Counted from the stretch's first letter, positions 33,469-43,999 are shown. The stretch: DNA of 64,000 nt from Protula sp. h YS-2021 (GCA_949752745.1 OX457025.1:52039098-52103097); one strand, 5' to 3'. Notes: generated from the letters alone by a model not told the origin. Translations and numbers: made by a program.

Positions 33469-34044
33469 GTCTGAACTTGTTACTGTGAAAGTGATAAAGT
33501 TTTGTGATGTGCGTTATGTAAGCTTTCATAGCATTTACAAATACGGGTATAATGTCTATGATACCTATATCAATTTAGATTCTGAGGAATGGCATTCATT
33601 GATGAATGTATTGAAAAATGAATGTGATTGTTAATAGACTTTGTAAATAAAAGTTTGTAAATAGTGTAAATAGACTTTGTTAATTAAGAGTTTGTAAATA
33701 GTGTTTGTAAACTTTGTAAATAGTGTTTGTAGTTAAGAATTTGTAAATAGTGTAAATAGAATTTGTAAATAGTGTAAATAGTGTTTGTAGTTAAAAATTT
33801 GTAAATAGTGTAAATAGCATTTGTAGTTAAGAATTTGTAAATAGTGTAAATAGAGTTTGTAAATAGTGTTTGTAAATAGAATTTGTAAATAAAAGTTTGT
33901 AAATAGAAGTTTGTAAATAAACGTATGTCCAACACAATAAACAAGACTGTTTGAAACTTGGGTTGTTTTATTTAACAAACTTGAACAACAACAACTTAAC
34001 TAATATAACAACAACTTAACTAATATAACTTAACTACTACAATA

Positions 34045-34289
34045 CCAGCCTCGGTGGCCTAGTTGTTAGAGTGTCCGCCTCGAGACTGGAAGATCGTGGG
34101 TTCAAATCCCGGTCGGGTCATACCTAAGACTTTAAAATTGGGACTCCTCCTTGCTACCCTGTGAGGCACTCCACATGTAAGGGTTAGAAGGAGGGCTGGA
34201 ATGCCCCATTTCAGTATAATGTGGCAGGGGGATCCCGATATGACCACAGCAGTTGAAAGGGATCTAAAGAACAATACAATACAATACAA
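34045..34289 (+). mobile_element. SINE, copy 2 (in tandem array)
   Basis: Same element as 32219-32463, 1826 bp further on, with CTAGTTGTTAG in the A box and a few other substitutions. Present through array duplication, not a new insertion. Confidence 0.9.
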
Positions 34290-34341
34290 TTAACTACTAC
34301 AATAACAACATTAATAAAACAACGACATTAATAAAACAACT

Positions 34342-34779
34342 TTAATAAAACAATGGTTTATAATGTCTATATACAAAATCCTTTACAATAAAACCACTAT
34401 CCTTTCTTTTTAATATATTTACAATATCAAACATACTCTGACCTCGAGCTCTATGCAATATATAATATACACAATAAAAACCACATGATGATGATATTGG
34501 CGTTTGTAATGAGATGGAATTATACATATAGTCATTTCTTAAAAACATGTCTAAACGATCATCGAGAGGTAACAGTCCATAAGAGTCAAAATATTCCGCA
34601 GGGTCTTTGTCATAATACACTGCCACCCAATGTTCTCCTGGTTCATCTTGATCGTCTGTGTTGATGACATAGGCGCCGCGTTGTAAAGATGGTAACTGGT
34701 CCATGGCAAACACGCCTTGAAATAAGTCTTTGGTCATGACATCATGACTCAATATGGCATCAATCTACTTCGTGTTCAT
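34342..34779 (-). pseudogene. Adenain-like protease, element 1 copy 2
   Basis: Near-identical duplicate of 32516-32953, with the same early TAG and one coding change (KDSG for KDGG). Same motifs and context. Confidence 0.88.
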
Positions 34780-35294
34780 GACTTGTAGTCGAATTGGATG
34801 CTGCGATTTGCACTTATTTCAATAATGTTGTCACATTCAGCATAGTATGGTATGTTGTAAAGCCCTAGCAAAATTCATTTCTAGCCGCAAATTCCCATGC
34901 TTGATCAGGGGGAAATGATCATCGCCATCATAATCCGGTGTTAAGTCAAACGAAAATAAAGCATAACCTCTAGGCCAATCTTCCCGTTTTATAATGGAAC
35001 TTTTCTCACCATTCAATCGATCAAACGATTTGTAAAGCGTTTCAAAAGCGTCCAGGTAGTTGTTCTGTGTAATGTCAAGCTTGAGAGGTTTGGATAGAAC
35101 TGGTTCACCATCCGTGTACAGTTGCATATAGTCCAGATGAAAATGTTTGAAATCATATGGATTCCTCAATACTGATCCACCAAAGGCTTCATTATGAACC
35201 AGACCAATGACAATACGATTTGGTAATTGACCCAAAAAGATGTTATCTTTCACAAAAGACTGAAATCCTGCTGGAATGGCTAAGACTTTACATT
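34776..35294 (-). pseudogene. Major capsid protein 3' fragment, array copy 2
   Basis: Duplicate of 32950-33468 with the same terminal frameshift and the same fusion to the PC4-like tail. Confidence 0.9.
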
Positions 35295-35870
35295 GTCTGA
35301 ACTTGTTACTGTGAAAGTGATAAAGTTTTGTGATGTGCGTTATGTAAGCTTTCATAGCATTTACAAATACGGGTATAATGTCTATGATACCTATATCAAT
35401 TTAGATTCTGAGGAATGGCATTCATTGATGAATGTATTGAAAAATGAATGTGATTGTTAATAGACTTTGTAAATAAAAGTTTGTAAATAGTGTAAATAGA
35501 CTTTGTTAATTAAGAGTTTGTAAATAGTGTTTGTAAACTTTGTAAATAGTGTTTGTAGTTAAGAATTTGTAAATAGTGTAAATAGAATTTGTAAATAGTG
35601 TAAATAGTGTTTGTAGTTAAAAATTTGTAAATAGTGTAAATAGCATTTGTAGTTAAGAATTTGTAAATAGTGTAAATAGAGTTTGTAAATAGTGTTTGTA
35701 AATAGAATTTGTAAATAAAAGTTTGTAAATAGAAGTTTGTAAATAAACGTATGTCCAACACAATAAACAAGACTGTTTGAAACTTGGGTTGTTTTATTTA
35801 ACAAACTTGAACAACAACAACTTAACTAATATAACAACAACTTAACTAATATAACTTAACTACTACAATA

Positions 35871-36115
35871 CCAGCCTCGGTGGCCTAGTGGTTAGAGTGT
35901 CCGCCTCGAGACTGGAAGATCGTGGGTTCAAATCCCGGTCGGGTCATACCTAAGACTTTAAAATTGGGACTCCTCCTTGCTACCCTGTGAGGCACTCCAC
36001 ATGTAAGGGTTAGAAGGAGGGCTGGAATGCCCCATTTCAGTATAATGTGGCAGGGGGATCCCGATATGACCACAGCAGTTGAAAGGGATCTAAAGAACAA
36101 TACAATACAATACAA
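35871..36115 (+). mobile_element. SINE, copy 3 (in tandem array)
   Basis: Array copy of the SINE. Immediately downstream the protease gene is missing: ACTACAATA is joined straight to capsid sequence. Confidence 0.9.
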
Positions 36116-36128
36116 TTAACTACTACAA

Positions 36129-36417
36129 TAACCATTCAATCGATCAAACGATTTGTAAAGCGTCTCAAAAGCGTCCAGGTAGTTGTTCTGTGTAATGTCA
36201 AGCTTGAGAGGTTTGGATAGAACTGGTTCACCATACGTGTACAGTTGCATATAGTCCAGATGAAAATGTTTGAAATCATATGGATTCCTCAATACTGATC
36301 CACCAAAGGCTTCATTATGAACCAGACCAATGACAATACGATTTGGTAATTGACCCAAAAAGATGTTATCTTTCACAAAAGACTGAAATCCTGCTGGAAT
36401 GGCTAAGACTTTACATT
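36129..36417 (-). pseudogene. Major capsid protein fragment, array copy 3
   Basis: Only the middle of the C-terminal domain remains (SFVKDNIFLGQLP to SFDRLNG). The end of the gene is removed by the 703 bp deletion. Confidence 0.85.
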
Positions 36418-36993
36418 GTCTGAACTTGTTACTGTGAAAGTGATAAAGTTTTGTGATGTGCGTTATGTAAGCTTTCATAGCATTTACAAATACGGGTATA
36501 ATGTCTATGATACCTATATCAATTTAGATTCTGAGGAATGGCATTCATTGATGAATGTATTGAAAAATGAATGTGATTGTTAATAGACTTTGTAAATAAA
36601 AGTTTGTAAATAGTGTAAATAGACTTTGTTAATTAAGAGTTTGTAAATAGTGTTTGTAAACTTTGTAAATAGTGTTTGTAGTTAAGAATTTGTAAATAGT
36701 GTAAATAGAATTTGTAAATAGTGTAAATAGTGTTTGTAGTTAAAAATTTGTAAATAGTGTAAATAGCATTTGTAGTTAAGAATTTGTAAATAGTGTAAAT
36801 AGAGTTTGTAAATAGTGTTTGTAAATAGAATTTGTAAATAAAAGTTTGTAAATAGAAGTTTGTAAATAAACGTATGTCCAACACAATAAACAAGACTGTT
36901 TGAAACTTGGGTTGTTTTATTTAACAAACTTGAACAACAACAACTTAACTAATATAACAACAACTTAACTAATATAACTTAACTACTACAATA

Positions 36994-37238
36994 CCAGCCT
37001 CGGTGGCCTAGTGGTTAGAGTGTCCGCCTCGAGACTGGAAGATCGTGGGTTCAAATCCCGGTCGGGTCATACCTAAGACTTTAAAATTGGGACTCCTCCT
37101 TGCTACCCTGTGAGGCACTCCACATGTAAGGGTTAGAAGGAGGGCTGGAATGCCCCATTTCAGTATAATGTGGCAGGGGGATCCCGATATGACCACAGCA
37201 GTTGAAAGGGATCTAAAGAACAATACAATACAATACAA
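36994..37238 (+). mobile_element. SINE, copy 4 (in tandem array)
   Basis: Array copy of the SINE in the second short unit; no difference from copy 3 noticed. Confidence 0.9.
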
Positions 37239-37251
37239 TTAACTACTACAA

Positions 37252-37540
37252 TAACCATTCAATCGATCAAACGATTTGTAAAGCGTCTCAAAAGCGTCCA
37301 GGTAGTTGTTCTGTGTAATGTCAAGCTTGAGAGGTTTGGATAGAACTGGTTCACCATACGTGTACAGTTGCATATAGTCCAGATGAAAATGTTTGAAATC
37401 ATATGGATTCCTCAATACTGATCCACCAAAGGCTTCATTATGAACCAGACCAATGACAATACGATTTGGTAATTGACCCAAAAAGATGTTATCTTTCACA
37501 AAAGACTGAAATCCTGCTGGAATGGCTAAGACTTTACATT
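37252..37540 (-). pseudogene. Major capsid protein fragment, array copy 4
   Basis: Same truncated piece as copy 3, in the second short unit. Confidence 0.85.
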
Positions 37541-38116
37541 GTCTGAACTTGTTACTGTGAAAGTGATAAAGTTTTGTGATGTGCGTTATGTAAGCTTTCA
37601 TAGCATTTACAAATACGGGTATAATGTCTATGATACCTATATCAATTTAGATTCTGAGGAATGGCATTCATTGATGAATGTATTGAAAAATGAATGTGAT
37701 TGTTAATAGACTTTGTAAATAAAAGTTTGTAAATAGTGTAAATAGACTTTGTTAATTAAGAGTTTGTAAATAGTGTTTGTAAACTTTGTAAATAGTGTTT
37801 GTAGTTAAGAATTTGTAAATAGTGTAAATAGAATTTGTAAATAGTGTAAATAGTGTTTGTAGTTAAAAATTTGTAAATAGTGTAAATAGCATTTGTAGTT
37901 AAGAATTTGTAAATAGTGTAAATAGAGTTTGTAAATAGTGTTTGTAAATAGAATTTGTAAATAAAAGTTTGTAAATAGAAGTTTGTAAATAAACGTATGT
38001 CCAACACAATAAACAAGACTGTTTGAAACTTGGGTTGTTTTATTTAACAAACTTGAACAACAACAACTTAACTAATATAACAACAACTTAACTAATATAA
38101 CTTAACTACTACAATA

Positions 38117-38361
38117 CCAGCCTCGGTGGCCTAGTGGTTAGAGTGTCCGCCTCGAGACTGGAAGATCGTGGGTTCAAATCCCGGTCGGGTCATACCTAAG
38201 ACTTTAAAATTGGGACTCCTCCTTGCTACCCTGTGAGGCACTCCACATGTAAGGGTTAGAAGGAGGGCTGGAATGCCCCATTTCAGTATAATGTGGCAGG
38301 GGGATCCCGATATGACCACAGCAGTTGAAAGGGATCTAAAGAACAATACAATACAATACAA
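38117..38361 (+). mobile_element. SINE, copy 5 (in tandem array)
   Basis: Array copy of the SINE in the last unit, just 3' of the only capsid gene that retains its N-terminus. Confidence 0.9.
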
Positions 38362-38374
38362 TTAACTACTACAA

Positions 38375-39508
38375 TAACCATTCAATCGATCAAACGATTT
38401 GTAAAGCGTCTCAAAAGCGTCCAGGTAGTTGTTCTGTGTAATGTCAAGCTTGAGAGGTTTGGATAGAACTGGTTCACCATACGTGTACAGTTGCATATAG
38501 TCCAGATGAAAATGTTTGAAATCATATGGATTCCTCAATACTGATCCACCAAAGGCTTCATTATGAACCAGACCAATGACAATACGATTTGGTAATTGAC
38601 CCAAAAAGATGTTATCTTTCACAAAAGACTGAAATCCTGCTGGAATGGCTAAGACTTTACATTCTTTTCTAGTGATAATGATCTTGGCAGGACTTTCCAT
38701 CAATGCATCTGTATGTCCTAACTGAATACCTGGACTCACCCTCACTTTGAGAATGGTTAAAAATGCCTCTTTCACTTCTACCTTATAAGTATTATCTGCA
38801 GCCATCAATATATAGTCATCTTTTTGTCTATGGAAACGCAATTTCAAACTGATGCCATTAGGAAGATAACGATCCTGCTCAAACAAATCTATCCTTAAAC
38901 CACCTGTGAGCATAAAATCACGGCTAAGACGTGTATGCAGATAACGATGATGTAAGCCATTGTTTCCTTGCTCAGCCAAGTCACCACCGTCAGCATTGAC
39001 ATGAAACCCGGATACATATTGTTCATGATTAGGTCTTTTCACCTCATAACTATTCATTGACCCAGCAGTATCCTTGTACATCAGACGCATAGAGCGCTCA
39101 GAATGCAGACTTTCTTCCGAATCATGGATGAGATGAGAGATAATGCTGGTATAACCATGAGTATTGTTGCTATGAGAAACCAAACGATCATTCAGAAACA
39201 ATTCAATATTAGACCATAACCCCATTAAACACATCATTGATGCTAGAGACATTATCATCTGCGCCACAAGCTGTTCCATCGGCCTTTAGAATGCGACATA
39301 CAATATGAAGTTTGCTGTTCTTTAAATCCAGATATTCTTCTGTACTCACAGGAATGAAGAATTCTATTGGAGCGCCTTCTCTAATGGTAGTGAGTGGTTG
39401 ATAGTCGACGTTATAACTTTTCTCTACAGCAGTTTGCGTCGGTGGTACGTGAAACCATTCCAATGGAGAAAGACTACATTCACACGAATGATTATGAATG
39501 AGAGACAT
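38375..39508 (-). pseudogene. Major capsid protein, element 1 (main copy)
   Basis: Double jelly-roll type capsid protein. The N-terminus MSLIHNHSCECSLSPLEWFH leads to PIEFFIPVSTEEYLDLKNSK (first barrel strand), DRLVSHSNNTHGYTSIISHL, GGLRIDLFEQDRYLPNGISL and PAGFQSFVKDNIFLGQLPNR. A frameshift near 39215-39225 separates the first ~95 codons from the rest. The 3' end is cut after SFDRLNG by the array deletion. It starts 3 nt after the pX/pVI-like gene. No copy in this element encodes a full capsid protein. Expected length is ~480 residues. Confidence 0.9.
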
Positions 39509-39511
39509 GAT

Positions 39512-39853
39512 TTAAAAGATATCTTTAATGTGTTTTGATGTTATCCGTCTGGCTTTTTTTCGTCTTCTGGCACGTTTCATCGGTTGCACGCGCTTTTGTT
39601 CACCAAACACACGTTCTGCTACTCGGCCCGTAACATCTTTCGCGACATTCTTTGCAGCCTTCTTAAGATGTGGCGCAACGATCTTAGCCCCAGTCTTAAG
39701 TAGTGGAATAGCTTTACGAGCCAATGATCCCAGTATTGAACCAATGCCATCGCCATATTGGATTCGCGCTCCTTTGAATCCTGGTAATTCCCCGCCCACT
39801 TGACGAAGAAAATGGTTGCGATATGCAGACGGATCGTGTGTATAAGCTTTCAT
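39512..39853 (-). CDS. pX/pVI-like minor virion protein, element 1
   Basis: 113 aa, intact. The N-terminal part has GGELPGFKGARIQYGDGIGS then LARKAIPLLKTGAKIVAPHL, a Gly-rich motif and amphipathic helix seen in Polinton and adenovirus small virion proteins. The C-terminal half is strongly basic (KRARRRKKARRITSK) and may bind DNA. Its ATG overlaps the penton stop (ATGA, 39853-39850), and it ends 3 nt before the capsid ATG. The name reflects resemblance to adenoviral pX/pVI-type proteins and is tentative. Confidence 0.65.
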   Translation of the reverse strand: MKAYTHDPSAYRNHFLRQVGGELPGFKGARIQYGDGIGSILGSLARKAIPLLKTGAKIVAPHLKKAAKNVAKDVTGRVAERVFGEQKRVQPMKRARRRKKARRITSKHIKDIF

Positions 39854-40611
39854 ATTGCTTTTGGTCGGAAATGAAGTTTACAGATCACCTTTCCAGTTTG
39901 AAATGGCACATTATAGCCTGTGTCGTCCTTAATATTCATTTCTATCACGTCAAATTTGGACGTGTTTACAGGAACATAATGCGGTTCGCCGTAAGTTTTC
40001 ATAACAATGTCGCCATCATGACCTTGTATTCCAACAGAACGTAGTAAGGGAACATAATAATCACCAACAACTTGTGGTTCACAAATGCTACAATACACAT
40101 AAAGTGTATAAAATCCCCGTTTCACATCAGCTTTATGTTCAACTGTACATGTTTCAGTATACCATTGATCTGGGATAAATCCTAACATCTCAGCTAATCC
40201 AGCGGAAAATGCCACTTCAAAGCCATAATTTAGAAATAGAAACACACGTCGTCTAATCTTATCATACTTTACCCGAATAGTTTCTTTAAGATCATATTTC
40301 ATAGAATTAGTCGCTTCTTCATTCACTGTCTGGCATATTTCTTGTATGGATCTGTAGTAGCCATAGGGAATATTGCTAGTGTCAAGTGTATCTGTCAGTG
40401 GTTGTTGTCGAAACTGAATAGAATAGTCCATTCCATGTCTCATCGTTGTCCATGTATGTGGATACTGAATTTCAGCTAAAGCCACTTCATATTTTCCATT
40501 CAAATAGATGGTTCGAGGCATACGAATTTGATAATTCGAAGCCTTGTTGTTGGGAGAATAGTTCATACTCGCATTGCTAGGTAAAGTAATGTAAAAACTA
40601 TTCGACTCCAT
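39850..40611 (-). CDS. Penton/minor capsid protein, element 1
   Basis: 253 aa, intact. MESNSFYITLPSNASMNYSP, then NYQIRMPRTIYLNGKYEVAL and AEIQYPHTW are the typical opening of the single jelly-roll minor capsid (penton) protein of Polintons. Cys residues cluster near YVYCSICEPQVVGDYYVP. It would close the fivefold vertices of the capsid. It starts 9 nt after the MG protein stop. Element 2 has an intact copy (59185-59955). Confidence 0.85.
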   Translation of the reverse strand: MESNSFYITLPSNASMNYSPNNKASNYQIRMPRTIYLNGKYEVALAEIQYPHTWTTMRHGMDYSIQFRQQPLTDTLDTSNIPYGYYRSIQEICQTVNEEATNSMKYDLKETIRVKYDKIRRRVFLFLNYGFEVAFSAGLAEMLGFIPDQWYTETCTVEHKADVKRGFYTLYVYCSICEPQVVGDYYVPLLRSVGIQGHDGDIVMKTYGEPHYVPVNTSKFDVIEMNIKDDTGYNVPFQTGKVICKLHFRPKAI

Positions 40612-40620
40612 GATGGGGAA

Positions 40621-40836
40621 CTAAATGGTATAGGTGCGTTGACGTTGTCTACATACTTCACGATAGCGCGCGCCATTCGACCAAGTATGCAAAGTCTCAT
40701 CATCTTTCACATCATTATGATCTATATGATCTATGACTTCTCCTTCACAACACGCACTTGTGCATCTGATCTTCACAGGAATAGTTGTGTCTTGACAACA
40801 ACATAACTCTTTCAACCATGTTAAAAATTTTCCCAT
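40621..40836 (-). CDS. MG/Cys small lipid-linked-type protein, element 1
   Basis: 71 aa beginning MGKFLTWLKELCCCQ. Gly2 with a hydrophobic helix and a CCC cluster suggests N-myristoylation and palmitoylation, so a membrane- or virion-associated peptide. A second Cys pair (CTSACCEGEV) follows. It overlaps the 181-aa gene by 16 nt (40821-40836), the same arrangement as in element 2. Its C-terminus differs from the element 2 copy after residue ~40. Function unknown. Confidence 0.6.
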   Translation of the reverse strand: MGKFLTWLKELCCCQDTTIPVKIRCTSACCEGEVIDHIDHNDVKDDETLHTWSNGARYREVCRQRQRTYTI

Positions 40837-41366
40837 CCTTCAGGAAACTGTCTTTGTTGACGTTGTTTCATTTCTGTTGTAATGTCCTCACGAGTGGTCT
40901 TTTTACTAAACGTAGTTTTTGGAATATTAGCATCGACAATTTCCTGGATAAACGGATGCCAACCATGTGGTATGACTCGTTCTTTTCTTCTTGTCGCCAC
41001 CAATGCTTCTTTCATCAAATCAACCATGTTGGAATTTGTGATAATATCGCCCGTTTTCAACACAAGTTCATTCTTGTCTGTCCATTTTACACCATGTTTC
41101 TTCAGTTCTGCTAAAAGTTGTGTTACTTTTCCATGATATATAGGTTGAAAATGACTTAAAAATAACTTTTCTGGCTTTTCAGGTGATGATGAGGGCTTTT
41201 GCCTAGACTGACTTGTTCGTAAATGACGACCAAGAAGTTGAGACATTTCCATAACCTTTTCACGTGTTCGTTTCCCACGTAAAAGTGTATTGACTTTCCT
41301 TTTGATTTCACCATTATGTTTCTTTTCTAATAACAGTTTGTATTCATATTCAGGAATGAGGACCAT
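40821..41366 (-). CDS. Conserved Polinton 181-aa protein, element 1
   Basis: Begins MVLIPEYEYKLLLEK. A Lys/Arg-rich helical N-terminal half includes LLRGKRTREKVMEMSQLLGR. A compact C-terminal domain has WTDKNELVLKTGDIITNSN, LMKEALVATRRKERV, FIQEIVDANIPKT and the end FPEGWENF. The WTDxxELV...G...I..SNxxDL...A pattern recurs in small proteins of many invertebrate Polinton-like elements; I know no assigned function. An earlier ATG (41380) is followed by a stop after five codons here, whereas element 2 reads through with MKHTLK. Confidence 0.65.
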   Translation of the reverse strand: MVLIPEYEYKLLLEKKHNGEIKRKVNTLLRGKRTREKVMEMSQLLGRHLRTSQSRQKPSSSPEKPEKLFLSHFQPIYHGKVTQLLAELKKHGVKWTDKNELVLKTGDIITNSNMVDLMKEALVATRRKERVIPHGWHPFIQEIVDANIPKTTFSKKTTREDITTEMKQRQQRQFPEGWENF

Positions 41367-41377
41367 TTACATAGTAT

Positions 41378-41690
41378 GTTTCATTTTAACAGCAGTTGGG
41401 CAATGCAAATTTAGCAATAGCTCCAATAAATCCTCCTTTCTGATTAATCAACTTCTTCGAAGTGATATCTTCTTATCTGCTAGAGTACGTAACGTATGAC
41501 GTTCACGTTTAAATTCCTTAAACCGTTTTGAGCTTAAGGGTAAATGTCCTCGCAATATATTCAAACAAATTTCAAACAAGCTTGTTAATTCCTCCTTTGT
41601 AGCTTGCTGTAGCAAGGATTTACGTCGTTTAGGCCCACTGCGTGCAAGCAAGTGAAGAAACGGTTGGTTCGCTCGAATACGTTTAGACAT
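41378..41690 (-). pseudogene. Small basic Polinton protein, element 1 (frameshifted)
   Basis: Starts MSKRIRANQPFLHLLARSGP, followed by LFEICLNILRGHLPLS and a basic tail. A small deletion after KKISLRR shifts the frame and puts a stop in place of the Gly-rich hydrophobic C-terminus (NQKGGFIGAIAKFAL in another frame). Its ATG overlaps the ATPase stop by 8 nt (ATGTCTAA). The family is a common but uncharacterised part of Polinton gene sets; a basic body plus hydrophobic tail suggests a core or membrane-active virion protein. Confidence 0.6.
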
Positions 41691-42340
41691 CTTGACTGCG
41701 AATGGTCAAATGAGTTGGTTCTTGTTCATACACCGCTTTATCAATATATACATAATGTGTATCTTTTGGTAAAATGCCTGTACGAATACGTAGTTGATCA
41801 TTTGTCTTTGGTTTTAAATGAATTAATAAATAACCATGGGGTTTGCTTGTAGCATCTTGATAGGCTTCTATGAGAAACTGAGATCTTCCAGGATACATTT
41901 GCCGCGCCAATGTACTAATTTGTTGACTGTCTCTAGGATTTTTAAATAGAATTATATAATGTGTATTTAAACTAATATTTCGCATCTCTTTCCCATGATG
42001 GAATAAATATGCACAATAAAGATAATGCTTAGATTTTGATGACTGCTGCCAACACTAAAGAGACGTGTCATACGCTCATCACTATGACATTTGGTCATTA
42101 AGTCATCAATGATAAGTAAGTTTGGTTTTTTAGGGTTAAACGCTCTTCAATGTCATCTGGAATGCCTTGGTAAAATTCCACGCCTTTCATTCCCTTGTAC
42201 AAAGGCTGATCTGCTGCATAAAGCCATAAAATGCTTTTTGGAGAGGGTTGAATCAACTTTTGTTCTAGAATTTCCTTCACCAGAGACGTTTTGCCACTGC
42301 CTGTAGGTCCAGAGACTAAACATGTAAATGGATGCTTCAT
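41683..42340 (-). pseudogene. Packaging ATPase (FtsK/HerA type), element 1
   Basis: Walker A is GPTGSGKTSLV, right after MKHPFTCLVS; the C-terminal part is MYPGRSQFLIEAYQDATSKP and RIRTGILPKDTHYVYID. A frameshift near 42125 and further damage near 42005 destroy the Walker B region in this copy; element 2 keeps it (LLIIDDL). The ATG at 42340 overlaps the integrase stop (ATGA); an in-frame TTG nine codons earlier is not needed. The protein would pump DNA into the capsid. Confidence 0.88.
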
Positions 42341-43437
42341 TTTTGAATGTCTGTTTCTTTCACCCAACTGTTAAACTTGTTTGGCCAACCTAACCACTTG
42401 ACAAATAATTCTTTCACACCTCGTCTTTTACGTGTTTTCAAGACTTTTTCAATTCTATAAATAGATTCAATACCTTTGGTCACCTTCTGCAGTTCTTCTT
42501 CATAGAAATGACCATCAATATCTTCGTCTAAAAAGTCTTTCACACGATACAAATGTATTCCTTGCTTCTTACAACGATGTGTGATAATGAAGACTTCTTG
42601 CGTCCATTTGATGTGATAATCGCGTTGAAACACGTATTTGATGTGAGAAATGCGAACATGATCGCCAATGTTAAATTTGTACTTCATCTTCTTCTTCGGT
42701 TTCAATTTTAGTTTGTCGACATACATATACTTCCACACTTTTTATTCGTTGTCTTTACGAATCTCTGCTGGAGCATATTTATTAGGAAGAGAACCATGAG
42801 GCCTATGGTTGTAATTGTACACCAAGTCTGGAAGAATGTCTAAGTAACGGTAAGTTTGATTATGTAGAAAATACCGATACATCATTCCCTTTACAGTACG
42901 AATGACTCTTTCAGCAAAGTTGGCTTTGGTTTCATTCTTTGTGGTATAGGCATGAATTCCCTCTTTCTTCAAAAATGCTTTTACCCATCTATTTTTAAAT
43001 TCCGTTCCTTTATCAGACCTTAGAGTTCGCGGTCTTCGTCGTGTGTCATGAAAAATCTTTTGGAAAGCTTGTATGACGCTGGTATGTGATTTATTAGGTA
43101 TTGGCTGTACCCACACATATTTGGAAAACACATCAATGACAATGAGTAAAAAGCGTATGTCATCATTAAAGAGAGCTATGTTTCCCATATCAGCCAAATC
43201 AATATCCCACATATCATCAATGCCACGTGTAATGACACGTTGTCTTTTGAACCTGTATTTTACAGGTTGAAGTAAACTGAATGCATCTTGATCCTGCAGC
43301 CATTTCTTCACTTTTGAATGTGTGACTGGTTGCTTATGTTTTCGTAAGATGTGATACAGTTTGTAAGGACCAGCAAATGCTCCAGGCTGTCCAGGTTTGA
43401 AGTAAATATCAGTCAAGTAGTCTTTCCACGTCGACAT
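42337..43437 (-). pseudogene. Retroviral-type integrase with chromodomain, element 1
   Basis: Inserts the element DNA. The N-terminal zinc-free part (MSTWKDYLTDIYFKPGQPG) is followed by the DDE core: DIDLADM (Asp), RSDKGTEFKN (Asp) and KANFAERVIR (Glu) in correct order and spacing. A C-terminal beta-rich part and a chromodomain (YRIEKVLKTRKR, FVKWLGWPNKFNSWV) follow. One TAA at 42744-42742 separates core and tail; element 2 has a sense codon there. The start at 43437 is chosen because MSTWKDYL is the usual first motif. About 366 codons in total. Confidence 0.9.
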
Positions 43438-43511
43438 GATCAATGAAAAAACACGTCTCAACAGAACAGCTTTAATTTATAACTCAACCAACAAAACTTA
43501 ACTAACATCAC
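43438..43511. promoter_or_regulatory. Spacer with AACTTAACTAA motif and TATA-like box
   Basis: CTTAACTAACATCACTTAACTAATATA resembles the motif at 32160-32215 and 54672-54710 where transcripts end. A minus-strand TTATAAATT near 43475 could be the integrase-cluster promoter. Confidence 0.35.
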
Positions 43512-43859
43512 TTAACTAATATATATTTGCAAATCAAGTATGGATACAATGGTATGAATAACTGGAGACCATTGGACTTCAATGAACACTAACCAATGAC
43601 TGAGTTCATCCAATGTAATAGCATCTACACCATATTTCTCACAACGTTGATTTGCATTCTCTAACACTTTATCTAAATGAATGTAATATTTAGCTTCATT
43701 CCAATATGTATAAACACATGCAGCATGACAAGTATGTTCTTGACACTCTTCATGTTGACAAGCAGGACAGACTAAATATGCAAACTTTTTTACAGCTGAT
43801 AACATTTCTTCACAATAAGCTTTTTGTACAATATATTGTCTCAGTGTCATGTCCGCCAT
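43512..43859 (-). CDS. Cys-rich 115-aa accessory protein, element 1
   Basis: Intact ORF. Residues ~30-50 (CPACQHEECQEHTCHAACVY) hold six Cys and two His in a likely zinc-binding cluster. The rest is mixed helix (LDKVLENANQRCEKYGV, LDELSHWLVFIEVQWSP). I do not recognise the family. It lies between the NADAR-like gene and the integrase on the same strand. Confidence 0.55.
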   Translation of the reverse strand: MADMTLRQYIVQKAYCEEMLSAVKKFAYLVCPACQHEECQEHTCHAACVYTYWNEAKYYIHLDKVLENANQRCEKYGVDAITLDELSHWLVFIEVQWSPVIHTIVSILDLQIYIS

Positions 43860-43995
43860 TATTCAGTCTTGTGAGATGTTGCTCCAGCAATGCAGCACAA
43901 GTCTGTCAAGTTATGCTGCTCCGGTAATGCAGCACAAGTCAAGTTCAGCAAGTTTTTTCCAGTTGTTGTTCACTTAACACACTTCCCCATGTTTT
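43860..43995. repeat. Short direct repeat GCTCCGGTAATGCAGCACAAGTC
   Basis: GCTCC(A/G)G(C/T)AATGCAGCACAAGTC occurs twice (about 43880 and 43917) between the Cys-rich gene and the NADAR-like gene. Confidence 0.6.
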
Positions 43996-43999
43996 ACAT

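Larger units (their letters stand above)
31643..38663. repeat. Five-copy tandem duplication (2 x 1826 bp, 3 x 1123 bp)
   Basis: Units start at GTCTGAACTTGTTACTG: 31643-33468, 33469-35294, 35295-36417, 36418-37540, 37541-38663. Each holds the 3' end of PC4-like gene 4, the TTTGTAAATAGTG minisatellite, a SINE and a capsid-gene tail. The two long units also hold the whole protease gene; the three short ones lack 703 bp, with a junction ACTACAATA|ACCATTCAATCG. The long-unit junction joins capsid sequence (TTTACATT) to PC4-like gene 4. Sites shared by copies 3-5 but different in copies 1-2 (CCATACGTG versus CCATCCGTG, CGTCTC versus CGTTTC) show two steps. Confidence 0.95.
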
